Below, one piece after another: positions 7,836 to 16,063 of a stretch of DNA of 64,000 bases. Made by a program: the position numbers and the translations under genes. The stretch spans positions 3,720,001-3,784,000 of the forward strand of contig JBBODD010000001.1 in NCBI GenBank assembly GCA_038002745.1, in the 5' to 3' direction. Every line of letters starts with the position of its first letter. The stretch's first letter is position 1. This stretch comes from Bacillus sp. FSL H8-0547 (GTDB lineage: Bacteria > Bacillota > Bacilli > Bacillales > Bacillaceae). The notes beneath the pieces are model-generated. The model was not told the DNA's origin. It saw only the letters and a list, made by a program, of their open reading frames with translations, and made no database searches.

Positions 7836-8657
7836 ATGAAATTGAGTGCAACTAAAAAAACAATGGCTGCTGTTTTGCCGCTGACACTGATGCTTTCAGC
7901 ATGTTCCGGCTTGGATTTTTCCAAAAGCCTGAACCCTTTTAAAGAAGGACAGGCAAAGACACAGGAGCATCAAGAAAAAATAGAGCCGGAAAAAGAAGTT
8001 AAAGAAGAAATTCTGACATTAGAAGAGCCGTTTTTCAATCAAATTAAAGAGGTTAATGGAAAGCAAACGATTGCGAACCCAGAGAACAGGATGGTACTCG
8101 TAAATAAAGAGTTCTCCCTGCCGGCTGACTACGAGCCTGCTGATCTGGTCTCCCCGAATGTTCCATTTTCTTTTGGCGATGCAGAGGTTCCGCAGCGCTA
8201 TATTCGAAAAGAAGCAGCTGCAGCCCTTGAACGATTGTTCGCACAGGCAGCTTCAGAGGGAGTAGAATTATTTGCAGTCTCCGGTTACCGGTCATATGAA
8301 CGCCAGACCGGCATCTTAAATGTAGAAAAGGAACGAAAAGGAGACACAACAGCACTTGAGACGGTTGCGCTTCCGGGCCAAAGCGAACATCAAACAGGAC
8401 TTGCGATGGATATTACAAGCAAAAGCGCCGATATGGATATTACGGAAAAATTCGGAGATACTCCCGAAGGAAAATGGGTACAGGCGAACGCGCATAAATT
8501 CGGATTTATCATCCGCTATCAAAAAGGCAAAGAAGAGATCACAAAGTTCTCATATGAACCTTGGCACCTGCGTTATGTAGGGGTAAAAGAAGCGACAGAA
8601 ATAGTTGAAAACCAGCTGACTCTTGAAGAATACTTTAAAAAAGTGAAGAAAATCTGA
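7836..8657 (+). CDS. yodJ: VanY/M15B D-Ala-D-Ala carboxypeptidase lipoprotein YodJ
   Basis: A 273-residue exported lipoprotein: signal peptide with lipobox LSAC (lipidated Cys23), a charged linker (residues 35-65), then a zinc M15B domain. The SGYRSYERQ block (149-157), the SEHQTGLAMDI motif with zinc ligands H185 and D192, and the EPWHLRYVG block with H244 are all present. The enzyme trims D-Ala from peptidoglycan stem peptides outside the membrane. AAGGTGA precedes the ATG. Its stop codon overlaps the start of the next gene (TGATG), suggesting coupled translation. Confidence 0.92.
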   Translation: MKLSATKKTMAAVLPLTLMLSACSGLDFSKSLNPFKEGQAKTQEHQEKIEPEKEVKEEILTLEEPFFNQIKEVNGKQTIANPENRMVLVNKEFSLPADYEPADLVSPNVPFSFGDAEVPQRYIRKEAAAALERLFAQAASEGVELFAVSGYRSYERQTGILNVEKERKGDTTALETVALPGQSEHQTGLAMDITSKSADMDITEKFGDTPEGKWVQANAHKFGFIIRYQKGKEEITKFSYEPWHLRYVGVKEATEIVENQLTLEEYFKKVKKI

Positions 8658-9181
8658 TGAGCGGGTCTGAGCTCGACCGAATCAGACACGGACTGGATCT
8701 TTTGTTCATTGGCTTCAATCCAAGCCTGTATTCAGCAGAGGTCATGCATCATTATGCGGGCAAAAACAACCGTTTCTACCGGATTCTATATGAGGCGGGA
8801 ATTACAGACAGACTGTTTTCCCCTTTTGAAGACAAGGATCTGCTTGACCAGGGAATCGGTTTCACAAACATTGTTCACCGTCCGACTAAAACGGCTGCTG
8901 AAATTACTCCAGGCGAATACAGAGCAGGCAGAGTGCAGCTGCTTAATAAGCTCCAAACCTATCAGCCCAAGCTTGCCTGTTTTGTTGGAAAAGGAGTTTA
9001 CCTCGCATACAGCGGCAAGAAAAAAGCCGCTTGGGGTCTCCAGCCCGATCCGCTTGCCATGGGTGTACTTGAATTTGCGGCACCATCTTCCAGCGGACTT
9101 GTCAGGATGAAAATCAGCGAAATTGTTGAAATATACAATGAAATCCCAATCATTATGAAGAAAAAGCAGGCCATCTCTTAA
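8657..9181 (+). CDS. mug: mismatch-specific uracil-DNA glycosylase (Mug/TDG-like)
   Basis: A 174-residue protein of the uracil-DNA glycosylase superfamily, MUG/TDG branch. Motif GFNPS (19-23) carries the catalytic Asn region, and FTNIVHRPT (69-77) matches the family, followed by the PKLACFVGKG strand. MUG enzymes remove U or T opposite G. The gene starts in the stop codon of yodJ. Its sequence resembles short Bacillus homologues that are usually unlinked to yodJ, so the coupling is unusual. The gene call is certain; glycosylase activity is inferred from family. Confidence 0.82.
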   Translation: MSGSELDRIRHGLDLLFIGFNPSLYSAEVMHHYAGKNNRFYRILYEAGITDRLFSPFEDKDLLDQGIGFTNIVHRPTKTAAEITPGEYRAGRVQLLNKLQTYQPKLACFVGKGVYLAYSGKKKAAWGLQPDPLAMGVLEFAAPSSSGLVRMKISEIVEIYNEIPIIMKKKQAIS

Positions 9182-9217
9182 ATGTGATGAACTGCTTTTT
9201 TAATTACCTTAATTTTT

Positions 9218-9478
9218 TTACCAGAACAGCAAACCGCCAAGAACAACACCTGTTACAAATGCCAGACCGATCCCGTATGGGTATCCGTAGCCTGGTCCGT
9301 ATCCGCCATAATAGCCCATGCCGTATCCGCCGCGTCCGCGTCCGCCAAGCGGCTGGATAAATACACGCTGTCTTGTAACATTTGTAATTCTTCCAACGTG
9401 CTGTCTGCCGAAACGATCGCTGATGCGTACTACCTGCCCGTTATATTGGCAGCATAGATTATAATGATTTTGCGACAT
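9218..9478 (-). CDS. yodI: YodI-like Gly/Tyr-rich protein
   Basis: An 86-residue protein with an N-terminal basic beta-rich part (MSQNHYNLCCQYNGQVV, then a GRQHVGRITNVTR segment) that resembles small RNA- or wall-binding beta folds, and a C-terminal Gly/Tyr/Pro-rich stretch ending in a hydrophobic segment. I start at 9478, where GGGAGG precedes the ATG at 8-9 bases; an earlier in-frame ATG lacks a site. The gene sits between yodJ and yodH as yodI does in B. subtilis. Spore-coat type composition is suggestive; the function is unknown. Confidence 0.7.
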   Translation of the reverse strand: MSQNHYNLCCQYNGQVVRISDRFGRQHVGRITNVTRQRVFIQPLGGRGRGGYGMGYYGGYGPGYGYPYGIGLAFVTGVVLGGLLFW

Positions 9479-9557
9479 TTTTTTTCCTCCCTTCACCTGC
9501 TTCACCATAAACTATGAAAAAACAGCAGGAAGGGTTTGTACGAATACCCCGGTGCCT

Positions 9558-10253
9558 TTATTTTACGCACCTGAAAATGCGAAATTGGACGGCGCGGTGA
9601 AAGATTTCCCTGAGACTTTCATGCTTTGCAAGCATATCAAAGTAGGTTTCTGGAATATTCTCCGACATATCAAATTCGGTTGTTGGTTCATTCTCTTCTA
9701 TTAAAAAGTCTTCTTGAGATTTTACGGTTATGCTTGTGAATCCTGTGTTTTTAAAAAGATTGATCCACTCATTTTCAGTTAACAGCGATTTGAATCCATA
9801 AAACGCTTCAATTTCTTCTGCCATCAGCTTCTCGGCACTTTCCGATTTTACAATTTCAATGGCAAGAAGAATGCCTTCTTCTTTTAAAGCCCTGTATGCT
9901 TCCTTGATGGAAGTTTCTGCATCAGTAAAGCTTAAAACCGATTCGCAAAAAACGTAATCAAATTTGCGGCTCTTAAAAGGCAGCTCCTCGAGCGATCCTT
10001 TGATGAGGCAGGAAGAATCGTTTAACCTTTTTGCTGCTTTTTGAAGCATGACAGGATCAGGATCAAGTCCTTTAACATCCTTAATCATGGACTTTAAAAA
10101 CTGCATGGTCTGCCCCGTTCCGCATCCGGCATCAAGAACAGCTGCTGATTCGGGAATTATCTCAAGTTCAATGATTTCCTTTGTCAGCAAAAAACCCCCT
10201 GGGTGGGCGCCGCCAACGCCGAGCTGTGCCAGCAGATCCAGATAAGTCGGCAT
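9558..10253 (-). CDS. yodH: SAM-dependent methyltransferase YodH
   Basis: A 231-residue class I methyltransferase with motif I VLDAGCGTGQT, an acidic GLDPDP after strand 2 and the FDYVFCESVLSF motif IV region. It corresponds in size and position to B. subtilis YodH; its substrate is unknown. The ATG at 10253 is preceded by AAGGAGTGG at proper spacing, while a TTG two codons upstream is too close. It is divergent from ctpA, with a promoter for ctpA in between. Confidence 0.85.
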   Translation of the reverse strand: MPTYLDLLAQLGVGGAHPGGFLLTKEIIELEIIPESAAVLDAGCGTGQTMQFLKSMIKDVKGLDPDPVMLQKAAKRLNDSSCLIKGSLEELPFKSRKFDYVFCESVLSFTDAETSIKEAYRALKEEGILLAIEIVKSESAEKLMAEEIEAFYGFKSLLTENEWINLFKNTGFTSITVKSQEDFLIEENEPTTEFDMSENIPETYFDMLAKHESLREIFHRAVQFRIFRCVK

Positions 10254-10379
10254 CTTCAACCACTCCTTTCTGATTAGGATATGATGGCTTTGCTTTTGGT
10301 GTGAGAAGGCATGCCGAAAGAATGGATTTTCATATATAGAGCATACTGTTTGAGGGAATCTGTTTCATGGTGATTTTAG

Positions 10380-10408
10380 TTGACGTTTTTCTCTCTGTTA
10401 CTCATAAT
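10380..10408 (+). promoter_or_regulatory. sigma-A type promoter of ctpA
   Basis: TTGACG, 17-bp spacer, CATAAT, 27 bases before the TTG start of ctpA. Confidence 0.65.
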
Positions 10409-10434
10409 GATTACATAACGAGGGTGGTGTTACT

Positions 10435-11838
10435 TTGTCCAATAACAAACTGAAATTTTTGTTCGCAATCCTGCTGACGGCTGTCATCAGTGCCGGAATT
10501 ACGTTTGCCGTAGTTCAAAAAGGCACAGGAGTAAGCGGGGCTGAGAGAACCGGCGGTGATCCGTTTGAAAAGCTCTATTCTACATACGACACGCTTCAGG
10601 GCGAATTTTATCAGAATACTAATGAAGAAAAGCTTGTAGACGGAGCCATTAAAGGAATGCTTCAGTCACTTGGAGATCCATACTCAGCCTATATGGATCA
10701 GGAAGAAGCAAAAGGCTTCAATGAAAACATTTCATCCTCTTTTGAAGGAATCGGGGCAGAGGTTCAGGAATCTGACGGCAAAATCATGATTGTTTCCCCA
10801 ATTAAAGGTTCCCCTGCTGAAAAGGCGGGACTTAAGCCAAAAGATAAAATTCTTAAAGTGGATGATAAAAGTGTGGAAGGAATGACAGTCAATGAAGCTG
10901 TCATGCTGATCCGCGGCGAAAAAGGGTCAAAGGTTCAGCTTGTCATTGAACGCGACGGAGTCGGACAGCTTGATTTTAATTTGACGAGAGATACCATTCC
11001 GCTCGAAACGGTTTACACGGAAGTAGAAGATGGTATCGGAAAAGTTCAGATTACCAAGTTTTCTGAAACAACCGGAAAAGAGCTCGCAGATGCATTAAAC
11101 GAATTGAATGACCAGAACGTTAAGGGTCTTGTTCTCGATTTGCGTCAGAATCCTGGCGGACTGCTTGATCAAGCCATTGCCATGAGCGATATTTTCGTTC
11201 CAAAAGGCAAAACGATTATGCAGATTGAAAATAAGGATGGAACAAAAGAAGTTCAAAAATCACAAAACGATTCAGCCGTTAACGTACCTGTTGTCGTAGT
11301 CGTCGATAATGGAACAGCAAGTGCAGCTGAAATTATGGCAGGAGCCCTTAATCAGTCTGCAGGCATCCCGATTGTCGGTGAAAAAACCTTCGGCAAAGGA
11401 ACGATTCAGACTGCCAAAAGCTTTGAAGACGGATCTTCTATTAAATACACGATCGCAAAATGGCTGACGCCGGATGGGTCCTGGATTCATGAAAAAGGGA
11501 TAGAGCCCCAGCACAAAGCAGCACTTCCGGCTTACGCCAATCTCCCGTATCTAAATCCTGAAAAAGAACTGAAACAGGGAGACTCATCAGCAGAAGTAAA
11601 AGCAGCACAGCAGATGCTGCAGGCACTGGGCTATGAGGACATTAAAACAGAAGGATTCTTTGAGGAAACAACCAAAAAAGCAGTTACCAGGTTCCAGACT
11701 GAAAACAACCTCAGCCAAACAGGAACAATAAAAGGAGAAACCACCATTAAAATGCTGGAACTCCTGCAGGCAAAACTGAAGGAAAACGACACGCAGATGT
11801 CTAAAGCGCTCGAAGTGCTGAATGAACAAATGAAGTAA
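10435..11838 (+). CDS. ctpA: carboxyl-terminal processing protease CtpA
   Basis: A 467-residue S41 protease anchored by an N-terminal membrane helix (8-27). A PDZ domain spans about 100-175 and the protease core 190-360, with Ser296 in DNGTASAAE and Lys321 in FGKGT as the catalytic dyad. A peptidoglycan-binding type 1 domain follows (about 385-445). Such proteases act on exported proteins outside the membrane. The start codon is TTG with GAGGGTGG upstream. Position next to yodH matches ctpA rather than the paralogue ctpB of B. subtilis. Confidence 0.92.
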   Translation: MSNNKLKFLFAILLTAVISAGITFAVVQKGTGVSGAERTGGDPFEKLYSTYDTLQGEFYQNTNEEKLVDGAIKGMLQSLGDPYSAYMDQEEAKGFNENISSSFEGIGAEVQESDGKIMIVSPIKGSPAEKAGLKPKDKILKVDDKSVEGMTVNEAVMLIRGEKGSKVQLVIERDGVGQLDFNLTRDTIPLETVYTEVEDGIGKVQITKFSETTGKELADALNELNDQNVKGLVLDLRQNPGGLLDQAIAMSDIFVPKGKTIMQIENKDGTKEVQKSQNDSAVNVPVVVVVDNGTASAAEIMAGALNQSAGIPIVGEKTFGKGTIQTAKSFEDGSSIKYTIAKWLTPDGSWIHEKGIEPQHKAALPAYANLPYLNPEKELKQGDSSAEVKAAQQMLQALGYEDIKTEGFFEETTKKAVTRFQTENNLSQTGTIKGETTIKMLELLQAKLKENDTQMSKALEVLNEQMK

Positions 11839-11860
11839 AGAAACGAATATGAAAAAGAGA

Positions 11861-11888
11861 AACCGGACTATTCATTAGTTCGGTTTTT
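11861..11888 (+). terminator. intrinsic terminator after ctpA
   Basis: Stem AACCGGACTA / TAGTTCGGTT with a short loop and a run of T. Confidence 0.85.
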
Positions 11889-11943
11889 TCTATGTGAAGA
11901 ATTTTGCTGACTGACAGGGGTTGTGCTTCACTTGATGAAGGGG

Positions 11944-12375
11944 AGAAAGTGTTAAAGGAGGGGTTAACAGCATTTCGTCATGGTTTAGAACAGGAGAAAG
12001 TGTTCTGAGAAGGAGTTAGCAGCACTAAGTTATGGATTCGGCCAGCAGAAAGTGTTCTTAACTTGAGTTAGCAGCATTTTGTCAAGGCTCTGAACAAGAG
12101 AAAATGTTCTAAACCGGAGTTAGCAACACTTAGTTATGGATTCGGCCAGCAGAAAGTGTTCTAAACCGAAGTTAACAACATTTAGTAATGGATTCGATTG
12201 ACAGAAAATGTTCTTAACTTGAGTTAGCAGCACTTTGTCAGGCATTTGAACAGGAGAAAGTGTTCTAAACCGGAGTTAACAACACTTAGTTATGGATTCG
12301 GCCAGCAGAAAGTGTTCTTAACTTGAGTTAACAACGCTTTGTCAGGAATCCCAACCTCAGAAAGTGTTCTAAACC
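11944..12375. repeat. tandem array 1, 52-bp period, about 8.3 copies
   Basis: Units starting AGAAAGTGTT (or AGAAAATGTT) begin at 11944, 11995, 12047, 12099, 12151, 12203, 12255, 12307 and 12359, so the spacing is 52 bp (51 once). Two unit types nearly alternate: one contains CTAAACCGGAGTTA followed by GGATTCGGCCAGC, the other CTTAACTTGAGTTA followed by TTTGTCAGG and GAACAGG, giving a 104-bp higher order. Each unit has a dyad AACACTT / AAGTGTT around a loop of about 22 bases. The period is not a multiple of three and stops occur in all frames, so it is non-coding. It fills the gap between the ctpA terminator and the wrbA promoter. Confidence 0.92.
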
Positions 12376-12464
12376 ATAGCTCGCCAACTTAACCTTAACA
12401 AACTGAAAAAAACACGTTTTCTCCCTGTATTCATGGGTATATTACCTATAGAAACTGTTAATTG

Positions 12465-12493
12465 TTGACTTTTTTATGCGGTCAGCATATAAT
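12465..12493 (+). promoter_or_regulatory. sigma-A promoter of the wrbA-like/mhqD unit
   Basis: TTGACT at 12465-12470, exactly 17 bp, then a consensus TATAAT at 12488-12493. Confidence 0.85.
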
Positions 12494-12511
12494 TAATTCG
12501 ACTTCGAGATA
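12494..12511. promoter_or_regulatory. MhqR-like operator overlapping the start point
   Basis: Imperfect palindrome TAATTCGAC-TTCGAGATA immediately downstream of the -10 box. Its right half matches the half-site I recall for the MarR-type repressor MhqR (palindrome of TATCTCGAA and TTCGAGATA) exactly, the left half at 6 of 9 positions. The downstream genes fit that regulon. Confidence 0.5.
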
Positions 12512-12556
12512 TATTACTTAAAGATAAAATTCGAACCGAAATGAGGAGAGACCGGA

Positions 12557-13168
12557 ATGTCAAATGTAAAATTAGCCGTCATCTACTACAGTTCTACAGG
12601 TACAAATTACAAGCTTGCTTCATGGGCTGAAGAGGGAGCAAAGGAAGCGGGAGCGGAAGTAAAAGTGTTAAAAGTTCCTGAACTGGCTCCGCAGTCTGCG
12701 ATTGAGTCCAATGAAGCATGGAAAGCGCATCTCGAAGCTACTCAGCATGTACCTGAAGTTACGCTTGACGATCTTGAATGGGCAGATGCCATCATCTTCA
12801 GCGTTCCGACCCGGTTTGGAAACGTACCTGCTCAAATGAAGCAGTTTCTTGATACAACTGGAGGACTATGGTTCCAGGGGAAGCTTGCTAATAAAGTAGT
12901 AAGTGCAATGGCATCGGCAAGTAATCCTCATGGCGGTCAGGAAGCAACCATTTTAAGCCTTTATACAACGATGTACCATTGGGGTGCAATTGTTGCTGCT
13001 CCGGGATACACAGACCAGGTTCTGTTCGAGGCTGGAGGAAATCCGTACGGCACTTCTGTTACAGCAGATCAGGACGGGAATTTAAAAGAGAATGTTGAAC
13101 CGGCCGTTAAGCATCAGGCTAAGCGGACAGTTATGGTAGCTGATTCTATTAAAAAAGGAATGCAATAA
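12557..13168 (+). CDS. WrbA-family NAD(P)H:quinone oxidoreductase
   Basis: A 203-residue flavodoxin-fold protein with the FMN phosphate loop YYSSTGTNYK, the PTRFGNVPAQMKQFLD segment typical of WrbA and the SASNPHGGQEAT block. WrbA enzymes reduce quinones by two electrons using FMN. AGGAGAG precedes the ATG. It precedes mhqD by 61 bases with no terminator between, so the two probably form an operon. In B. subtilis the partner of mhqD is the dioxygenase gene mhqE; a quinone reductase here is functionally coherent with quinone defence. Confidence 0.88.
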   Translation: MSNVKLAVIYYSSTGTNYKLASWAEEGAKEAGAEVKVLKVPELAPQSAIESNEAWKAHLEATQHVPEVTLDDLEWADAIIFSVPTRFGNVPAQMKQFLDTTGGLWFQGKLANKVVSAMASASNPHGGQEATILSLYTTMYHWGAIVAAPGYTDQVLFEAGGNPYGTSVTADQDGNLKENVEPAVKHQAKRTVMVADSIKKGMQ

Positions 13169-13229
13169 TTTTCAAAAATAAGGGGTTTGGCGTGCAGCCA
13201 GACCCTGTCATCATGGAAGGGGACACATC

Positions 13230-13835
13230 ATGAAACACCTTTTTGAAAAAGGAAAGAACCGAAACAGAACTCTTCTGCTGCTTCACGGCACTGGCGGAGA
13301 TGAAAATGATCTTATACCGCTCGCCAAACATATTGATTCTGAAGCAAATATTCTTAGTGTAAGGGGAAACGTGCTCGAGAATGGCATGCCGAGGTTTTTT
13401 AAAAGACTCGCTGAAGGTGTATTTGATGAAGAAGATTTGATTTTCAGAACGAATGAACTGAATGCCTTTTTATCTGAAGCAGCAGAAACATATTCATTTG
13501 ACCGTTCAGAAGTAACAGCAATCGGGTATTCGAATGGGGCAAATATAGCAGGGAGCCTGTTATTCCACTTTGAACGGCCGTTAAAAGCAGCGATCCTTCA
13601 TCATCCGATGGTGCCAAGACGTGGCGTAGCCATTCCTGAACTGAGTGATATGCCAATTTTTATCGGGGCAGGCATGAACGATCCAATCTGCCGTCCGGAA
13701 GAAACAGAGGAGCTCTCGGATCTATTGAAAGGTGCAGGGGGAAATGTCTTGGTGCACTGGGAAAACCACGGCCATCAGCTGACATCCTCTGAGGTGGAAG
13801 CAGCGGCTGCATGGTACAGGGAAAAAATCATATAA
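13230..13835 (+). CDS. mhqD: alpha/beta hydrolase MhqD
   Basis: A 201-residue alpha/beta hydrolase of the phospholipase/carboxylesterase type. The oxyanion HGTGGDEND block, nucleophile elbow GYSNGAN, an acid within AGMNDPI and the late histidine in NHGHQLT form a complete catalytic set. It matches B. subtilis MhqD (YodD), a putative carboxylesterase induced by methylhydroquinone and catechol. GGAAGGGG precedes the ATG. It probably shares the promoter and MhqR-like operator upstream of the WrbA gene, and ends at a strong terminator. Confidence 0.85.
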   Translation: MKHLFEKGKNRNRTLLLLHGTGGDENDLIPLAKHIDSEANILSVRGNVLENGMPRFFKRLAEGVFDEEDLIFRTNELNAFLSEAAETYSFDRSEVTAIGYSNGANIAGSLLFHFERPLKAAILHHPMVPRRGVAIPELSDMPIFIGAGMNDPICRPEETEELSDLLKGAGGNVLVHWENHGHQLTSSEVEAAAAWYREKII

Positions 13836-13873
13836 AAAATGCCTGGATTCAAACAGAATCCAGGCATTTTTTC
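13834..13873. terminator. bidirectional terminator between mhqD and bdh
   Basis: Perfect stem of about 17 bp (core ATGCCTGGATTC / GAATCCAGGCAT) with A-run and T-run flanks; serves both converging units. Confidence 0.92.
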
Positions 13874-13876
13874 TTG

Positions 13877-14653
13877 TTACTGAGCCGTATAACCGCCATC
13901 AAGAAGCACGGCCTGTCCGGTCACGCCTTTCGCTTTATCACTTGCCAGAAAAACGGCATAATCAGCAATTTCATCAACTGAAAGCAGACGTTTTTGAGGA
14001 ACGAGAGGGTAGATGACTTCTTCCAGCACCTTTTCCAGTTCCACGTTTCTCGTTTTGGCAAGATCCTGAAGCTGGTTGCGTACGAGAGGAGTGTCAACAT
14101 ATCCTGGGCAAAGGGCATTGACGGTAATGCCATCTGCAGCTCCTTCAAGCGCTGAAACCTTTGTAAGTCCGATGACTCCGTGTTTGGCTGAGTTGTAGGC
14201 AGCTTTTCCGGCAAATCCGATGACTCCGTTAATGGATGCCATGTTAATGATGCGTCCGTATTTTTGTTTTTTCATATGCGGAAAAACATGCTTTGTAGCA
14301 AGAAACGGTGCCGTCAGCATAATTTTGATCAACAGCTCAAATTTTTCTGTAGGGAATTCCTCAATTGGTGATACATATTGAAGACCTGCATTATTAATAA
14401 GGATGTGAAATGCGCCAAAATGGGCAACGGTGTCATCAATGGCCTTTTTGATTTCGTCTTCGTTTGTCACATCACATTTCAGGCCGAGTGTTTCATAGCC
14501 TTTTTGGGCAAGCTGTTCGGCTGCTTTTTTTACCCCTTCTTCATTTACATCTGTTAAAACAACTTTTGCTCCGTTTTCAGCAAACCGCTCGCCAACCTCA
14601 TAGCCGATTCCCTGTGCAGCTCCTGTAATAAATACAACTTTATCCTTTAACAT
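13877..14653 (-). CDS. bdhA: 3-hydroxybutyrate dehydrogenase
   Basis: A 258-residue short-chain dehydrogenase. Cofactor motif TGAAQGIG, NNAG and the YNSAKHG active-site Tyr/Lys are present, and the sequence (for example LINNAGLQYVSPIEEFP and the C-terminal VTGQAVLLDGGYTAQ) is that of D-3-hydroxybutyrate dehydrogenases such as YxjF. It oxidises 3-hydroxybutyrate to acetoacetate with NAD. The ATG at 14653 has AAAGGAG at good spacing; a TTG two codons upstream is too close. It follows the GntP-type permease gene by 21 bases, so the two are one operon. Confidence 0.88.
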   Translation of the reverse strand: MLKDKVVFITGAAQGIGYEVGERFAENGAKVVLTDVNEEGVKKAAEQLAQKGYETLGLKCDVTNEDEIKKAIDDTVAHFGAFHILINNAGLQYVSPIEEFPTEKFELLIKIMLTAPFLATKHVFPHMKKQKYGRIINMASINGVIGFAGKAAYNSAKHGVIGLTKVSALEGAADGITVNALCPGYVDTPLVRNQLQDLAKTRNVELEKVLEEVIYPLVPQKRLLSVDEIADYAVFLASDKAKGVTGQAVLLDGGYTAQ

Positions 14654-14674
14654 AGTCAACCGCTCCTTTATTCT

Positions 14675-15961
14675 TTAATATAATCCCATGGATGCAAGTG
14701 CAATTGCTGCAATGACAGCTATGATCGGAATGATTAGTCCTACTACGGCAACATCCAGGTAGGTTTGTTTGTGTTTGAGTCCTGTAACCGCAAGGAGTGT
14801 AAGCAGAGCTCCATTATGCGGAAGGATTGAGGCGCCGGAAGCAACTGCTGCAACCCTGTGAAAAGCTTCAGGGGAAATACCTGTGCTTTTGGCAAGCTCC
14901 ATATATTGACTTCCCAGAGCCTCAAGAGCAATTCCCATTCCTCCGGAGGCTGAACCGGTTATACTGGCCAAAAGCTGAACGGCAATTGCCTCTGAAATAA
15001 GCGGATTCCCTTTCACTCCAAGAATTAGATCAGTAAGCTGTTCAAAGCTCGGTACAGCTGTCACTACTGCTCCGAAACCAACTGCAGCGCTTGTGTTGAC
15101 AATGGCCATCACAGAACCTGCAGCTCCGCCGTTAATTGATTTGATAAACATCTTAAATTTAGTAATGGAAAGAAGCATGATGGATAAAATCCCAATGACA
15201 AGTGCAAGCAGAATATCCAATTTAAACACATTCAGAACGACTACAACAACAATCAGGGGGATAATCGAAAGATAGGCGTTTGGAAGCTGTGACGGATCAA
15301 TGTCCTTTACTTTGTCGCCGCCATTGGGCTCTGTAAATTTCTCACCTTTGTTTTGGAGCTTTTTGCCTCGCCAGGCTAAATAGAAATAGCCTCCCGCAGC
15401 CATGATGAGACCGGAAACAATCCCCATAATCGGACCTGCGGTCGGAGTTGTGCCGAAATAATCGGTTGGAATGATATTTTGAATCTGCGGTGTTCCCGGC
15501 AGGGCAGTCATCGTAAAGGTAAATGCACCTAACACAATCGTTGCAGGTATCAGGTTTCTGGACACATCTGCAGAACGGAAAAGGGCGATTGCAAGCGGGT
15601 AGATGGCAAAAACGACGACAAACAGACTGACACCGCCGTATGTAAGAACGGCTGCTCCGACTAAAACGCCTAACACAGCTCGTTTCTTTCCGATGAACTG
15701 CGTGATTTTAAAGGCGACAGACTGCGCCATGCCGGTTTCTTCCATCAGTTTTCCGAATATAGCCCCAAGCAGGAAAATAGGAAACCATTTAAAGGTAAAA
15801 TCGACAAACCCTTTCATATACGTTTCCGTATAGGCAGGAAGCAGGTCAACTCCTTCAAGGCCGGCTACAACTAAAGCAATAAGCGGCGCAATCCAGATGA
15901 TGGACCAGCCAAGATAGGCAAGCGCCATCAGCAAAACCAATCCGATGATGATGTTTATCAT
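14675..15961 (-). CDS. GntP-family permease, probable hydroxybutyrate transporter
   Basis: A 428-residue membrane protein with about 12 helices and the GntP-family blocks GSASGGMGIAL and AVASGASILPHNGA. It resembles B. subtilis YxjC, which stands beside the hydroxybutyrate dehydrogenase gene yxjF, so 3-hydroxybutyrate or acetoacetate uptake is the likely job. AAGGAGC precedes the ATG. It is followed directly by the dehydrogenase gene. CoA-transferase genes (scoAB) that accompany this pair in B. subtilis are absent here. Confidence 0.85.
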   Translation of the reverse strand: MINIIIGLVLLMALAYLGWSIIWIAPLIALVVAGLEGVDLLPAYTETYMKGFVDFTFKWFPIFLLGAIFGKLMEETGMAQSVAFKITQFIGKKRAVLGVLVGAAVLTYGGVSLFVVVFAIYPLAIALFRSADVSRNLIPATIVLGAFTFTMTALPGTPQIQNIIPTDYFGTTPTAGPIMGIVSGLIMAAGGYFYLAWRGKKLQNKGEKFTEPNGGDKVKDIDPSQLPNAYLSIIPLIVVVVVLNVFKLDILLALVIGILSIMLLSITKFKMFIKSINGGAAGSVMAIVNTSAAVGFGAVVTAVPSFEQLTDLILGVKGNPLISEAIAVQLLASITGSASGGMGIALEALGSQYMELAKSTGISPEAFHRVAAVASGASILPHNGALLTLLAVTGLKHKQTYLDVAVVGLIIPIIAVIAAIALASMGLY

Positions 15962-16023
15962 GCTGCATTAGCTCCTTAAGTAGATTTATCTGACCTTACT
16001 TTCCCCAAAAGAAGCTGAAAAAA

Positions 16024-16056
16024 ACGAAAAACCGGCAAGTTTTTATAACCGCCGGT
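16024..16056 (-). terminator. intrinsic terminator after yodC
   Basis: Read on the minus strand: stem ACCGGC / GCCGGT with a 14-base loop followed by TTTTTCGTTTTTTTC. Confidence 0.7.
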
Positions 16057-16063
16057 CTTTTCC

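Noticed and set aside
11944-12375. CRISPR array
   Set aside because: Whole 52-bp units repeat; there are no unique spacers of constant length and no cas genes.
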